The notes under the pieces are model-generated. The model was not told the DNA's origin and ran no database searches. It worked only from the letters and a program-made list of their open reading frames with translations. Of a DNA stretch of 64,000 bases, positions 28,520 to 36,888 are shown in pieces. Where the stretch lies: contig NZ_CP165628.1 of NCBI RefSeq assembly GCF_041200025.1, positions 3,100,001 through 3,164,000 of the forward strand, read 5' to 3'. A program made the position numbers and the translations under genes. The DNA is from Rouxiella sp. WC2420 (GTDB lineage: Bacteria; Pseudomonadota; Gammaproteobacteria; Enterobacterales; Enterobacteriaceae). Each line of letters opens with the position of its first letter. Position 1 is the first letter of the stretch.

Positions 28520-30120
28520 AGGTGTTTGCACTCCTCGATCAGTTTATCAGCCAGTCTCATTGCCAACGCAGAGAGTGTCAGTGTGCAGTTCACTGTACCG
28601 GCGCTAGCCATCACACCACTCGAGGCCACAAACAGGTTTTGATGGTCGTGAGTTCGCAGGTCAGCATCGACCACCGAATCATTGGCGTCATTACCCATGA
28701 TTAACGTGCCCATAATGTGATTGTTATTGAAATACTTATCATCGTGACGCACGTCAGTACCGCCAAACAGTCCGGCAATATGGTCAAAATGCTGGTGCGC
28801 CACGTCGCGCGCCTTGTTGATGTAATCATTAATGTGGTAATGCACGCCCGGTTTCGGGATACCCAGCGCGTCTTTCTGATCCTCAACCGCAACGATACGA
28901 TTATCGCGATCCGGTAGAATATCGAAGAAGGTATTTACCGCCACCCAGCGTGAAGCGTAATCACGCACCATGGCAGGCAGTTCCTTGCCGGATATTCCCT
29001 TGCTCAACAGATAATTGCTAACCGCAAGCGTTGGGGAATAGTTGCCGAGGTTAATTTTCATCGCCGAATATTCAGAGCGGAAAGCCCCATCGCGCAAGTT
29101 GTTAATACAGCTCAGGCGCATCGGACCACGCCCCGGCCACATAGGTTCTTTGCTCAGGAAATACACCGAGGTGCCGGGATGGTCCATCAGGTGACGGCCG
29201 ACGTTATCGGTGGTGTTACCAATCCCGTTAGGATATTTATCACTTTTGGAAATCAACATCAGTTTCGGCGTTTCTATTGCGTTGGCCGCCAACACGAAGA
29301 TTTTACCCGTCACGCGGAAACTGTCGCCATTGGGGTCTTTATAAAGAACCGAGGTGATATTGCCTTTCTCGTCATGCTCAATCTTGTAAACCACCGCGTT
29401 CGGCAGCAAAACCGATCCGGCATGCTCCGCTTTACGCAGCGCAGTTTCGCCAGTGTACTGGGCTTCAATTGGGCAAATGGGCATACAGTTGCTGTTGCCA
29501 CAGCACGCAGGGCGACCGTCGAACGGCAGTGTATTGCGCGCCGCTGGCTCAGTGATCAAGTGGTAACCATTTTGGTCGACGACTTTCTTGAACGCCTTGT
29601 CAAAGTCAGACAACGGCAGAGGCGGCTGCGGATAAGGCTTGCTGCGCGGCGAACCGGTATCTTCAGGCCCGCCAACGCCCATCTCGACTTCGGATTCATA
29701 GTAGTAAGGTTCAAGGTCGTCATAACTGATAGGCCAGTCGCGCCCCACACCGTAAAGCGATTTCAATTTCATATCATTTGGCAGCAAACGCCACGCCTGC
29801 GCCGACCAGTGCCAGGTTGTGCCGCCCGCCACACGCAGATAACCGGCTTTGTAAGGCTCCGGCCCATACTGAATGAAATAACCGTTATCACCTGGAGAAT
29901 ATTGCGGGTGTGGCGCATGCGCAGACGGCGGATAAGGTGACTGGAAATCGGTTTTAAAAGGCGAATTGCGATAATTTTCTACTATTTTCCAGCGCTCGAT
30001 ACGCGGTCCAGCTTCCAGCATTAAAGTATCAATCCCAGCTTTTTGCAGCTTTTGAGCAATCTGCGAGCCAGCGATGCCTGAACCGACGATAACAACCGTG
30101 GCAGAATGAGAGGTTTTCAT
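28516..30120 (-). CDS. GMC-family FAD dehydrogenase large subunit (gluconate 2-dehydrogenase-like)
   Basis: The 534-residue catalytic subunit has the FAD-binding motif GSGIAG at 13-18 and the C-terminal NLFVASSGVMASAGTVNCTLT block of GMC oxidoreductases. A Cys cluster ACCGNSNCMPICP (Cys 206, 207, 212, 216) matches the site that holds a 3Fe-4S centre in related sugar dehydrogenases and relays electrons to the cytochrome subunit. No signal peptide is visible, so it should cross the membrane with the Tat-tagged small subunit encoded just upstream. It oxidises a sugar acid, sugar or polyol in the periplasm; gluconate is the best guess from gene order. Confidence 0.88.
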   Translation of the reverse strand: MKTSHSATVVIVGSGIAGSQIAQKLQKAGIDTLMLEAGPRIERWKIVENYRNSPFKTDFQSPYPPSAHAPHPQYSPGDNGYFIQYGPEPYKAGYLRVAGGTTWHWSAQAWRLLPNDMKLKSLYGVGRDWPISYDDLEPYYYESEVEMGVGGPEDTGSPRSKPYPQPPLPLSDFDKAFKKVVDQNGYHLITEPAARNTLPFDGRPACCGNSNCMPICPIEAQYTGETALRKAEHAGSVLLPNAVVYKIEHDEKGNITSVLYKDPNGDSFRVTGKIFVLAANAIETPKLMLISKSDKYPNGIGNTTDNVGRHLMDHPGTSVYFLSKEPMWPGRGPMRLSCINNLRDGAFRSEYSAMKINLGNYSPTLAVSNYLLSKGISGKELPAMVRDYASRWVAVNTFFDILPDRDNRIVAVEDQKDALGIPKPGVHYHINDYINKARDVAHQHFDHIAGLFGGTDVRHDDKYFNNNHIMGTLIMGNDANDSVVDADLRTHDHQNLFVASSGVMASAGTVNCTLTLSALAMRLADKLIEECKHL

Positions 30121-30131
30121 TTTTTATTCTC

Positions 30132-30668
30132 TTACGCGTTCTTAAAGACAGGAGGATGGGCCCAGTAGTGCGGTTCCCCGTGAGCATAGGTAGGTAAAAC
30201 AATGACATCGGCGATAGGCTTGTACATCAGCGCAAATTCATACGCCACTACCCTGGCCTCTTTGCCTGTCCCTACGATCCCTAACTGCCAGGCACGCAAG
30301 ATATCGCTGAAAAGGGCCTGCTGGTTTTTATCCACGCTTTGAAGCTTGCCCTGCATCTCGGCGGAGCTCATGTCAGCATTTAGCAAGGATTGAAGGCTGT
30401 TTAGCTGATCGCCCAATGAAGCATTGCGCTGTTGCATCAGCGTAAAGATGCGTTGTCCCAGCGCGCTATCAAGCGTGGAATAACCGCAAATTGTTTCTGA
30501 AACCTTTAAGAAGGTGGAAAAGGCCGCGTTAGACGTAATTGCTGAATCAATCGCCCAAACTGTGTGCCCCGGAATAAAACTGCACACCGCGCCAAGTGCC
30601 GAGGTGGTCGCTAAAAGTTTAATGAATTTTCTTCTTTCGAAGGGAAAAGTATGATCGACTTTGCTCAT
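30132..30668 (-). CDS. Tat-exported small subunit of the FAD dehydrogenase complex
   Basis: The 178-residue protein has a twin-arginine signal (ERRKFIKLLATTSALGAV, residues 11-28). A helical body follows, ending with KPIADVIVLPTYAHGEPHYWAHPPVF, typical of the gluconate 2-dehydrogenase subunit 3 / sorbitol dehydrogenase small-subunit family. It probably carries the flavoprotein through the Tat system and stabilises it. It is the first gene of the three-gene operon, with an 11-base gap to the large subunit. Confidence 0.87.
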   Translation of the reverse strand: MSKVDHTFPFERRKFIKLLATTSALGAVCSFIPGHTVWAIDSAITSNAAFSTFLKVSETICGYSTLDSALGQRIFTLMQQRNASLGDQLNSLQSLLNADMSSAEMQGKLQSVDKNQQALFSDILRAWQLGIVGTGKEARVVAYEFALMYKPIADVIVLPTYAHGEPHYWAHPPVFKNA

Positions 30669-31042
30669 AAGTTGCCACCTGTATTAGAAGGCGCTAATAA
30701 ACGATTATTTGTAACTAAAAACCACACTATTGTTGTTTATTAGTTATAGATTATGTGTGCTTGTTTTTCAAAACCTCTAATTTTTAACGAAAAGCTTACA
30801 TTAGCAATTCCAATTTATTCGCATAAATCAGGGCTAAAAAAAGCAATGTAATTAACGTTAATGGGGTATGAATTTTGTTTATATGCCAAAGATTTAAGCG
30901 TAATTATCGACAACAGCAACTAATGAGTTTTGTTAATGCTTAAGGCGTAGATCCTGTTAGCCGCTATACCAGCATAAAGTCACTACTTTTAGGTTTTAGC
31001 CATCGGGATAACATAGCCTTTACACAACTCAGGAGGTTTCTC
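30669..31042. other. Divergent promoter region between the dehydrogenase operon and the epimerase gene
   Basis: About 370 AT-rich bases that should contain both promoters. I saw no gene, clear operator or repeat. Confidence 0.5.
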
Positions 31043-31954
31043 ATGCGCGTATTTCTTACTGGTGCGACCGGCTTTATCGGCTCTCATATCGTTTCCGAAC
31101 TACTGGCCGCCGGACATCAGGTCATTGGCATGACGCGTTCGGATGCGGGTGCAAAATCACTGGCCGCAGCTGGCGTTGAAGTTCATCGCGGCACGCTGGA
31201 AGATCTCGACAGTATTATCGCCGGTGCGCAAAAAGCGGATGCAGTGATTCACACGGCGTTCAATCATGATTTTTCAAATTTTGTCGCGAATTGTGAAACA
31301 GATCGGCGGGTAATTTCGGCAATGGGCAGTGTACTGAAAGGCTCGGATCGTCCGTTGATTATTACTTCAGGGACGGGAATGGGCGATGCCGAAGACGGCA
31401 AACCGGCTAGCGAAGCGGTGTTCAATCATCGGCATCCCAATCCTCGTATCGCCTCGGAACTCGAGGGGCAAGTCCTCCTTGAGGCCGGTATCGACGTTCG
31501 CGTAGTACGCCTGCCACAGGTACACAATACTTTTAAACAAGGGCTAGTCTCGCCGTACATTGAGATGTCGCGTGAAAAAGGGGCGGCGGCGTATGTCAAT
31601 GAAGGGACTAACTGTTGGCCAGCGGCACACGTTCTGGATGTTGCTAAACTCTATGCCCTGGTTCTCGATAAAGGCAGCAAAGGGGAACGTTATCACGCCG
31701 TTGACGAACAAGGGGTTGCTGCCAGAGATATTGCCGAAGCAGTTGCTACCGGGCTTGGCATCCCGGCAGTTTCAATTTTGCCGCAAAACGCACAGCAGCA
31801 TTTTGGCTGGTTCGCCATGTTTGCCGCGTTGGATTTACAGGCTACCGGCAGCTGGACTCAGCAGCGTCTGGGCTGGAAACCCACCGGCGTCGGGCTTATC
31901 GAGGATTTGCAAAACATGAATTATTCACCCGCCGAACAATCAAAACATGTTTAG
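31043..31954 (+). CDS. NAD-dependent epimerase/dehydratase-type SDR protein
   Basis: The 303-residue extended short-chain dehydrogenase has the N-terminal Rossmann motif LTGATGFIGSHIV (residues 4-16) and DAVIHTAFNHDF. The usual YxxxK is not obvious at its normal place, so the active site may be atypical. AGGAGG seven bases before the ATG gives a strong start. It stands alone, with the FAD dehydrogenase operon divergent on one side and efeUOB on the other. The substrate is unknown. Confidence 0.82.
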   Translation: MRVFLTGATGFIGSHIVSELLAAGHQVIGMTRSDAGAKSLAAAGVEVHRGTLEDLDSIIAGAQKADAVIHTAFNHDFSNFVANCETDRRVISAMGSVLKGSDRPLIITSGTGMGDAEDGKPASEAVFNHRHPNPRIASELEGQVLLEAGIDVRVVRLPQVHNTFKQGLVSPYIEMSREKGAAAYVNEGTNCWPAAHVLDVAKLYALVLDKGSKGERYHAVDEQGVAARDIAEAVATGLGIPAVSILPQNAQQHFGWFAMFAALDLQATGSWTQQRLGWKPTGVGLIEDLQNMNYSPAEQSKHV

Positions 31955-31989
31955 CAACTCTCTCAGTTGCAGAAAATATTTACCCTAAC

Positions 31990-32100
31990 CTAAACAGCCC
32001 AACCACCAGTCTGGCCGCCATCATTCCAGCCAGACTGGAACATAACCTGTGTCTTGGCAATGATTTGCGCCTGAATGGCGTTCAAAACGACTTCTGGCAC
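31990..32100 (-). other. Possible remnant or second peptide frame, Gly-rich C-terminus
   Basis: A GTG-started 36-codon frame encodes VPEVVLNAIQAQIIAKTQ, then a Gly/Trp-rich end SGWNDGGQTGGWAV. In the same frame upstream it reads NNVRPT, then a TGA, then LSQVEFTGF and an AAGGAGAA ribosome-type site at 32157-32150. It could be a short peptide gene broken by one stop. Evidence is weak. Confidence 0.25.
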
Positions 32101-32144
32101 TGTTGGACGAACGTTATTTCAGAATCCTGTGAATTCAACCTGGC

Positions 32145-32336
32145 TTAAATTCTCCTTCTAGATCCAACCACAACGGCTCCGTCATAAAAACATGTTCCGC
32201 CCACGCCATAAGAAGAGATGATAAAGCCCGTCACCTCCCTATGAATGTCGATATCCTTCTCTTCTACTTCATATTTTTTAATAAAATCACGATTCTTTTG
32301 GCGTTTTTGATTTTTAAAAAAGCACTTTATTTTCAT
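32145..32336 (-). CDS. Possible small peptide gene with Gly-rich C-terminus
   Basis: A 63-codon frame encodes a basic N-terminal half (MKIKCFFKNQKRQKNRDFIK) and a half with small residues (VTGFIISSYGVGGTCFYDGAVVVG). The composition resembles short bacteriocin-like or modified peptides, but no family is recognised, no ribosome site is clear, and no maturation or export gene is adjacent. A similar frame follows downstream at 31990-32100. It may be chance. Confidence 0.25.
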   Translation of the reverse strand: MKIKCFFKNQKRQKNRDFIKKYEVEEKDIDIHREVTGFIISSYGVGGTCFYDGAVVVGSRRRI

Positions 32337-32612
32337 CCGTCGCTAAATTTCCAGCACCACTCAATGATTAAATATATTAATTTAACGGCTAACTAATATT
32401 TTTATTACTTATTTAACCTTTTAATCACAATCTTAAGAAAGCATTAAGGTGAAGGAGCATTGGATGGAAATATCATTACCCGTTGTTTTATAATGAATTA
32501 TTATTTTCACGCCAATTTCAATGAAACAATTAGATACACAAAGAAATCATTTATTATACTTTAACTTATTTGTTACCATCTTAATCTTCCATGCAACGAA
32601 TGATAGTGATAT

Positions 32613-32627
32613 TAATAATAATTATCA
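32613..32627. promoter_or_regulatory. Fur box of the efeUOB operon
   Basis: TAATAATAATTATCA matches the 7-1-7 Fur inverted repeat TGATAATnATTATCA with one mismatch. It ends 34 bases before the preferred GTG start of EfeU, and efe operons are known to be repressed by Fur with iron. Confidence 0.7.
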
Positions 32628-32661
32628 TTCTATGAGTCATTCATTGATTCGGAGTTGCCCT

Positions 32662-34278
32662 GTGTTAGCAACCTTTGTTATCGCACTACGCGAAGGTCTT
32701 GAGGCCGCGCTTATTGTCGGCATTATTGCGGCTTTTTTACGTAAAAATGGAAAAAGTCTTTCTGCAATGTGGATAGGTGTCTTCCTGGCAGTCCTGCTTT
32801 CCGTGGTTGTCGGCGTAGGCCTGAGCATGACTGAACGCGCATTGCCACAGGCTAGCCAGGAATCAATGGAAGCGGTAATTGGTTTGGTCGCGGTATTCTT
32901 TGTCACCGGCATGGTGATGTGGATGAATACCCACGCTAAAAATATTAAAAAAAGTCTGGAACAAGAAGCCGCTGAAGCAATAAGCCAGTCCAGCGCCTTT
33001 GCTCTGGCCAGCATGGCTTTTCTGGCGGTGCTTAAAGAAGGCTTTGAAACTAGCGTTTTCCTGCTCGCGACCTTCTCGGTTGCGCAATCTGCCATCTGGG
33101 CAGCAGTAGGAGCCATCATCGGATTGGTGATGGCGGTGTTTATTGGCTGGGGACTTTACGCTGGCGGTATCCGCATTAATCTCGGTCGTTTTTTCCGCTT
33201 TACTGGCCTATTCCTGATTTTAGTGGCAGCCGGACTGATTATTTCAGCTTTGCGCAGCGCCCACGAAGCAGGCTGGCTCAATGTCGGTCAAGACAAGTTC
33301 ACCAACCTGATGTGGCTGGTGCCGCCGGGTACGGTACAATCTGCGCTTATCTCTGGCGTGCTGGGCATCCCTGCCGACCCGCGTCAAATTGAAGTCATGG
33401 GTTGGGTGCTGTATATCGTTCTGGTTGCGCTGATGGTGTTTTGGCCAGCTCGCCTTCGCCCGGCGCCGAAAGTCGCTGCCCGCGCCATTTTAGCCGGAGC
33501 AGCTGCTTTGGCGCTCTCCGCCGCTTCTCTATACGCCTTTTACCCGAATAATGAACCTGATCTTCCGGCTTCCGCTCCGCTGGTCAGCAACGGTGTTGCC
33601 GCCGGACAAGCCAGTCTGGTCAACGGTGATGGTGCAGGCTACCAGCTCAATATCCAGTCTGCCGATGGCAAAACCGCCGTTGCCCAGCTGCCTAATTCCG
33701 AGAAAAAAACCTATCGCGATCGTGGTGTTGCTGTTGATCAGTGGACTTCACAACGCGCCTACACTCCTGAAGGTGTTCCGGCGGTTTTGACACTGGATCA
33801 AGTGGTTACGCTTTACGGTAACCGCATTCCCATCGGCCTGAACCCTGGCCTGCATCCGGGTCCTTACAATGCTAAATGGACCGTCAACTGCACGGTCAAC
33901 GTTAGCGTCGCTCAGGGCGCTTTACTTTCAGCAACCGGTCAGGCCGAAACTCTGATTACCCTTTCCGGCAGCGGGCTTTCATCGCCGCGCACCATCAGTG
34001 CTCACGGTCAAACACAGGATAGTGCGTGCCGCTGGCAGGTTACCGATGCCTATCAGCATGACGTGATGAGCCAACTGCAGAATCAGCGCCAGACCTTTGA
34101 GACCTACCGCTTCTGGGCTCGTCTACTGCCCGCATTTCTCGCACTTCTGGCCGCAACTTGCCTGATGATTGCCTTGAGGCGTTTTTTCCAGCTCCGCCAG
34201 CGAGAAAAACATCAATTCCAAAAAGAAGGCTTGAAGCTTTCTTCCAAACACAGCACGACTTTACCTGATAACAAATAA
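32662..34278 (+). CDS. efeU: EfeU ferrous/ferric iron permease (FTR1 family), long form
   Basis: The inner membrane protein imports iron delivered by EfeO. It has about seven helices with the iron-binding motif REGLE at residues 10-14 and a second site reading KEGFE at 125-129, where REGxE is usual. The product is about 538 residues, far longer than the roughly 276 of E. coli EfeU. Beyond the permease lies a soluble region of about 200 residues (DLPASAPLVSNG onward, including LNPGLHPGPYNAKW and a Cys pair) and a last membrane helix (LLPAFLALLAATCLMIAL). The frame opens upstream to an ATG at 32521, but the Fur box lies in that stretch. GTG 32662 has GGAG seven bases upstream and gives the family N-terminus. 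Confidence 0.9.
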   Translation: MLATFVIALREGLEAALIVGIIAAFLRKNGKSLSAMWIGVFLAVLLSVVVGVGLSMTERALPQASQESMEAVIGLVAVFFVTGMVMWMNTHAKNIKKSLEQEAAEAISQSSAFALASMAFLAVLKEGFETSVFLLATFSVAQSAIWAAVGAIIGLVMAVFIGWGLYAGGIRINLGRFFRFTGLFLILVAAGLIISALRSAHEAGWLNVGQDKFTNLMWLVPPGTVQSALISGVLGIPADPRQIEVMGWVLYIVLVALMVFWPARLRPAPKVAARAILAGAAALALSAASLYAFYPNNEPDLPASAPLVSNGVAAGQASLVNGDGAGYQLNIQSADGKTAVAQLPNSEKKTYRDRGVAVDQWTSQRAYTPEGVPAVLTLDQVVTLYGNRIPIGLNPGLHPGPYNAKWTVNCTVNVSVAQGALLSATGQAETLITLSGSGLSSPRTISAHGQTQDSACRWQVTDAYQHDVMSQLQNQRQTFETYRFWARLLPAFLALLAATCLMIALRRFFQLRQREKHQFQKEGLKLSSKHSTTLPDNK

Positions 34279-34289
34279 AGGACAGATTC

Positions 34290-35516
34290 ATGTTAAAGAA
34301 GACTTTTAAAAGAAAAGAAGCTCTGGCAACTGCAGGATGTCTGACCGCCCTGCTAATGTTTTCTGTTGATGCCAACGCACAGGATGCGGCTCAGGCACCG
34401 GTAAAAAATGGCGTTTCTCAGGTAAACATCACCATGACCAGCGCTGATGGCGGTTCATGCGTGGTTGACCACACTTCTGCCAAAGCGGGTCCGATTACAT
34501 TTAACATCGTGAACAAGACCGCCACTTCCCTCACCGAACTTGAACTGCTGAGCGACAACCGCATTCTGGGTGAGAAAGAAAATCTGGCTCCGGGTCTGCC
34601 TGCTTCAAAATTCACCCTGACGCTGGACGGCGGTTCTTATCAGCTGTACTGCCCGGGAGCGACCAAGGAAATAGTTGCCTTTACCGTCACCGGTAAAAGT
34701 GCCTCACAGCCAACCGGCAGCACCGGTAGCCTGCTGGCCGATGGCACTAAAGGCTATGCCACTTATGTTAACGGCGTCGTTGATGCGATGGTAGTTGCCG
34801 TAAACCGCCTGAAGAGCGACATCGATGCCGGCAATCTGGAAAAAGCCAAAGAAGATTATCCGAAAGCGCGTCCTTTCTACGAGCGTATCGAGTCTGACGT
34901 TAGTGGCTTCCTGCTGCCTGGTTTCAAGGCCACCGACAATGCCGGTAACCTCGACTATCTGATTGACATGCGCGCCTCTAACCTTGACCCTAAAGTCGGC
35001 TGGCATGGTTTCCACGCTATCGAACGCGATCTGTATCAGAATGGCAAGATCACTCCAGAAACCAAAAAACTGGCGGCTGAACTGCAACAGAACGTGGCGC
35101 ATCTGGATAAACTCGCCAAACAGTTAACCTACAAGCCAGAAGACTTGGCCAACGGCGCTGCAGACTTGCTGGAAGAAGTACAAGGCACCAAAATTAGCGG
35201 CGAAGAAGAAGCTTACAGCCACATCGATCTGGTAGACTTCGCAGGCAACGTTGAAGGTGCGCAACAGTCGTTTGCTTACCTGAAACCGGGTCTTGAGAAG
35301 ATCGACCCTGATTTGACCAAACGCGTATCCGACCAGTTCGATGTCGTTAACAAACTGCTGGATACCTATCGCGAGCCGAAGAATCCAGGCGGTTTCAAAT
35401 ATTACACAGCTGAAATTAAAGCCGCAGACGGCGCCAAGCTGAGCCGCAGCGTGCAGGCTTTGCAAGAACCGCTGTCTAAAATTGCGGAGAAAGTGGCGAC
35501 CAGCGGAGGTGCCTGA
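34290..35516 (+). CDS. efeO: EfeO iron-uptake periplasmic protein (cupredoxin plus M75 domain)
   Basis: The 408-residue periplasmic protein binds iron and passes it to EfeU. A signal peptide ends near residue 31 (DANAQ). A cupredoxin-like domain follows with Cys in GGSCVVDH and SYQLYCPG (about residues 40-135). The M75/imelysin-like domain holds the HxxE metal motif at 242-245 (HAIE). It starts 11 bases after efeU, and efeB follows after 3 bases, giving the standard efeUOB order. Confidence 0.93.
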   Translation: MLKKTFKRKEALATAGCLTALLMFSVDANAQDAAQAPVKNGVSQVNITMTSADGGSCVVDHTSAKAGPITFNIVNKTATSLTELELLSDNRILGEKENLAPGLPASKFTLTLDGGSYQLYCPGATKEIVAFTVTGKSASQPTGSTGSLLADGTKGYATYVNGVVDAMVVAVNRLKSDIDAGNLEKAKEDYPKARPFYERIESDVSGFLLPGFKATDNAGNLDYLIDMRASNLDPKVGWHGFHAIERDLYQNGKITPETKKLAAELQQNVAHLDKLAKQLTYKPEDLANGAADLLEEVQGTKISGEEEAYSHIDLVDFAGNVEGAQQSFAYLKPGLEKIDPDLTKRVSDQFDVVNKLLDTYREPKNPGGFKYYTAEIKAADGAKLSRSVQALQEPLSKIAEKVATSGGA

Positions 35517-35519
35517 TTA

Positions 35520-36788
35520 ATGAAAGGTAATAAAAATCCGGCCAGGGAGGCCGGAGTATTTTCACGTCGAAATTTATTAAAAGGAGCGGTGGCCAGTGCG
35601 CTGGCTATCCCGATGGCCGGATCCGCCCATACCAAAGAAGTGGCGAATAACGACCCTGAAGATATGGTCGATTTATCCAAAGATCATGCGTTTTATGGTA
35701 ACGGCCCGCAGGCCGGAGTCGCGACACCGCCACAGCGCTATATCATGTACATGACCTTTGATCTGACCACCAGCAATCCTCGTGATTTGCAGGTACTACT
35801 TGCGCGCTGGTCGTCTGCTATTGCGCAATTAATGAAAGGTGAAACCATCGGCCAGGTTGAACCGGCTCGTGACAGCGGCGTGGGGATGGACACCGGCGAG
35901 GCGATGGATTTAGGCCCTGCCTCCCTGACTGTTACTGTAGGACTTGGCCCGCGCGTGTTTGGCGATACTTATGGTTTAGCTAAATTCAAACCGGCCCTGA
36001 TGCGCGAATTGATAGCGCTTCCAAGCGACAACCTGCAGGCCAATTTGTCCGGCGGCGACCTGTCATTGCAGGCCTGTGCCGATGATCCGCAGGTGGCCTA
36101 TCACGCTATCCGCAATCTGGCACGCATCGCCAAATCGACCGGGGCGGCTGAAACTCGCTGGTCCGTGCTCGGTTTTGGCCGTGCTTCGGCAGGCAAAGGG
36201 CAATCAACCCCGCGTAACCTGTTTGGCTTTAAAGACGGCACGCGAAACCTGACCGAAAAGGCAGATTTCGACAAATTCGTCTGGATCAAAGATGGCGGTC
36301 CAGCCTGGCAGCAACAGGGCAGTTATCAGGTAGTGCGTAAAATTGAAATGCGCATGGAAAACTGGGATACCGACCGGGTCAGCGATCAAAATAATATTTT
36401 TGGCCGCCACAAGGTTTCGGGTGCCCCGCTTAGCGGAACCAAAGAGTTTGATACGCCAGATTTCACCAAAAAAGATGAAGCTGGGAATCTGGTTATTCCG
36501 GCCACCGCGCACATCAGCCTGGCTTCGCATGAAAACAATAAAGGGATACGAATCCTCCGACGTTCGTATAATTATACTGACGGCCTAAGCAATCTCGGAA
36601 TGCTGAGTGCCGGATTACTGTTTATCAGCTATCAAAAAGACCCGGCGCAGTTTGAAACGCTGCAAACTCAATTGGGGGCCGCTGACGCGTTAAACGAATA
36701 TATCTCGCATATCGGCTCTGGGATATTCTTTATTCCCCCTGCCCCACAGGAAGGCTCTTACATCGGTGCCCAGATGTTCGAATCCTGA
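35520..36788 (+). CDS. efeB: EfeB deferrochelatase, Tat-exported Dyp-type heme peroxidase
   Basis: The 422-residue periplasmic heme enzyme has a twin-arginine signal (FSRRNLLKGAVASALAIPMAG, Arg16-Arg17). It carries the Dyp-peroxidase motif FGFKDGTRNL (GxxDG) with RHKVSGAPL further on. In E. coli EfeB works with EfeO and EfeU in iron acquisition, and heme iron extraction has been proposed. It begins 3 bases after the efeO stop and is followed by a strong terminator. Confidence 0.93.
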   Translation: MKGNKNPAREAGVFSRRNLLKGAVASALAIPMAGSAHTKEVANNDPEDMVDLSKDHAFYGNGPQAGVATPPQRYIMYMTFDLTTSNPRDLQVLLARWSSAIAQLMKGETIGQVEPARDSGVGMDTGEAMDLGPASLTVTVGLGPRVFGDTYGLAKFKPALMRELIALPSDNLQANLSGGDLSLQACADDPQVAYHAIRNLARIAKSTGAAETRWSVLGFGRASAGKGQSTPRNLFGFKDGTRNLTEKADFDKFVWIKDGGPAWQQQGSYQVVRKIEMRMENWDTDRVSDQNNIFGRHKVSGAPLSGTKEFDTPDFTKKDEAGNLVIPATAHISLASHENNKGIRILRRSYNYTDGLSNLGMLSAGLLFISYQKDPAQFETLQTQLGAADALNEYISHIGSGIFFIPPAPQEGSYIGAQMFES

Positions 36789-36793
36789 TATTA

Positions 36794-36827
36794 ATGCCCT
36801 GATAACAATCATCAGGGCATTTTTTTT
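36794..36827 (+). terminator. Rho-independent terminator of efeUOB
   Basis: Ten-base arms ATGCCCTGAT and ATCAGGGCAT with a 7-base loop, followed by eight T. It begins six bases after the efeB stop. Confidence 0.93.
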
Positions 36828-36888
36828 CTGCTGCCTCTGACTAACATAAATATTTTTATAGCGATGCCGTCAGTTAACTGATTGGCGA

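Noticed and set aside
29179-29940. 253-codon frame opposite to the GMC dehydrogenase gene
   Set aside because: It is antisense to a clear flavoprotein, rich in Arg and His as expected of a shadow frame, and has no recognisable domain.
32006-32038. Ten-base inverted repeat (CCAGTCTGGC / GCCAGACTGG)
   Set aside because: The loop is 13 bases and no T run follows. It could end the epimerase transcript, but the evidence is not enough for a terminator call.
32521-32661. N-terminal extension of EfeU to ATG 32521
   Set aside because: It covers the Fur box and is not part of the FTR1 family. GTG 32662 has an ideal ribosome site and gives the REGLE motif at the normal distance.
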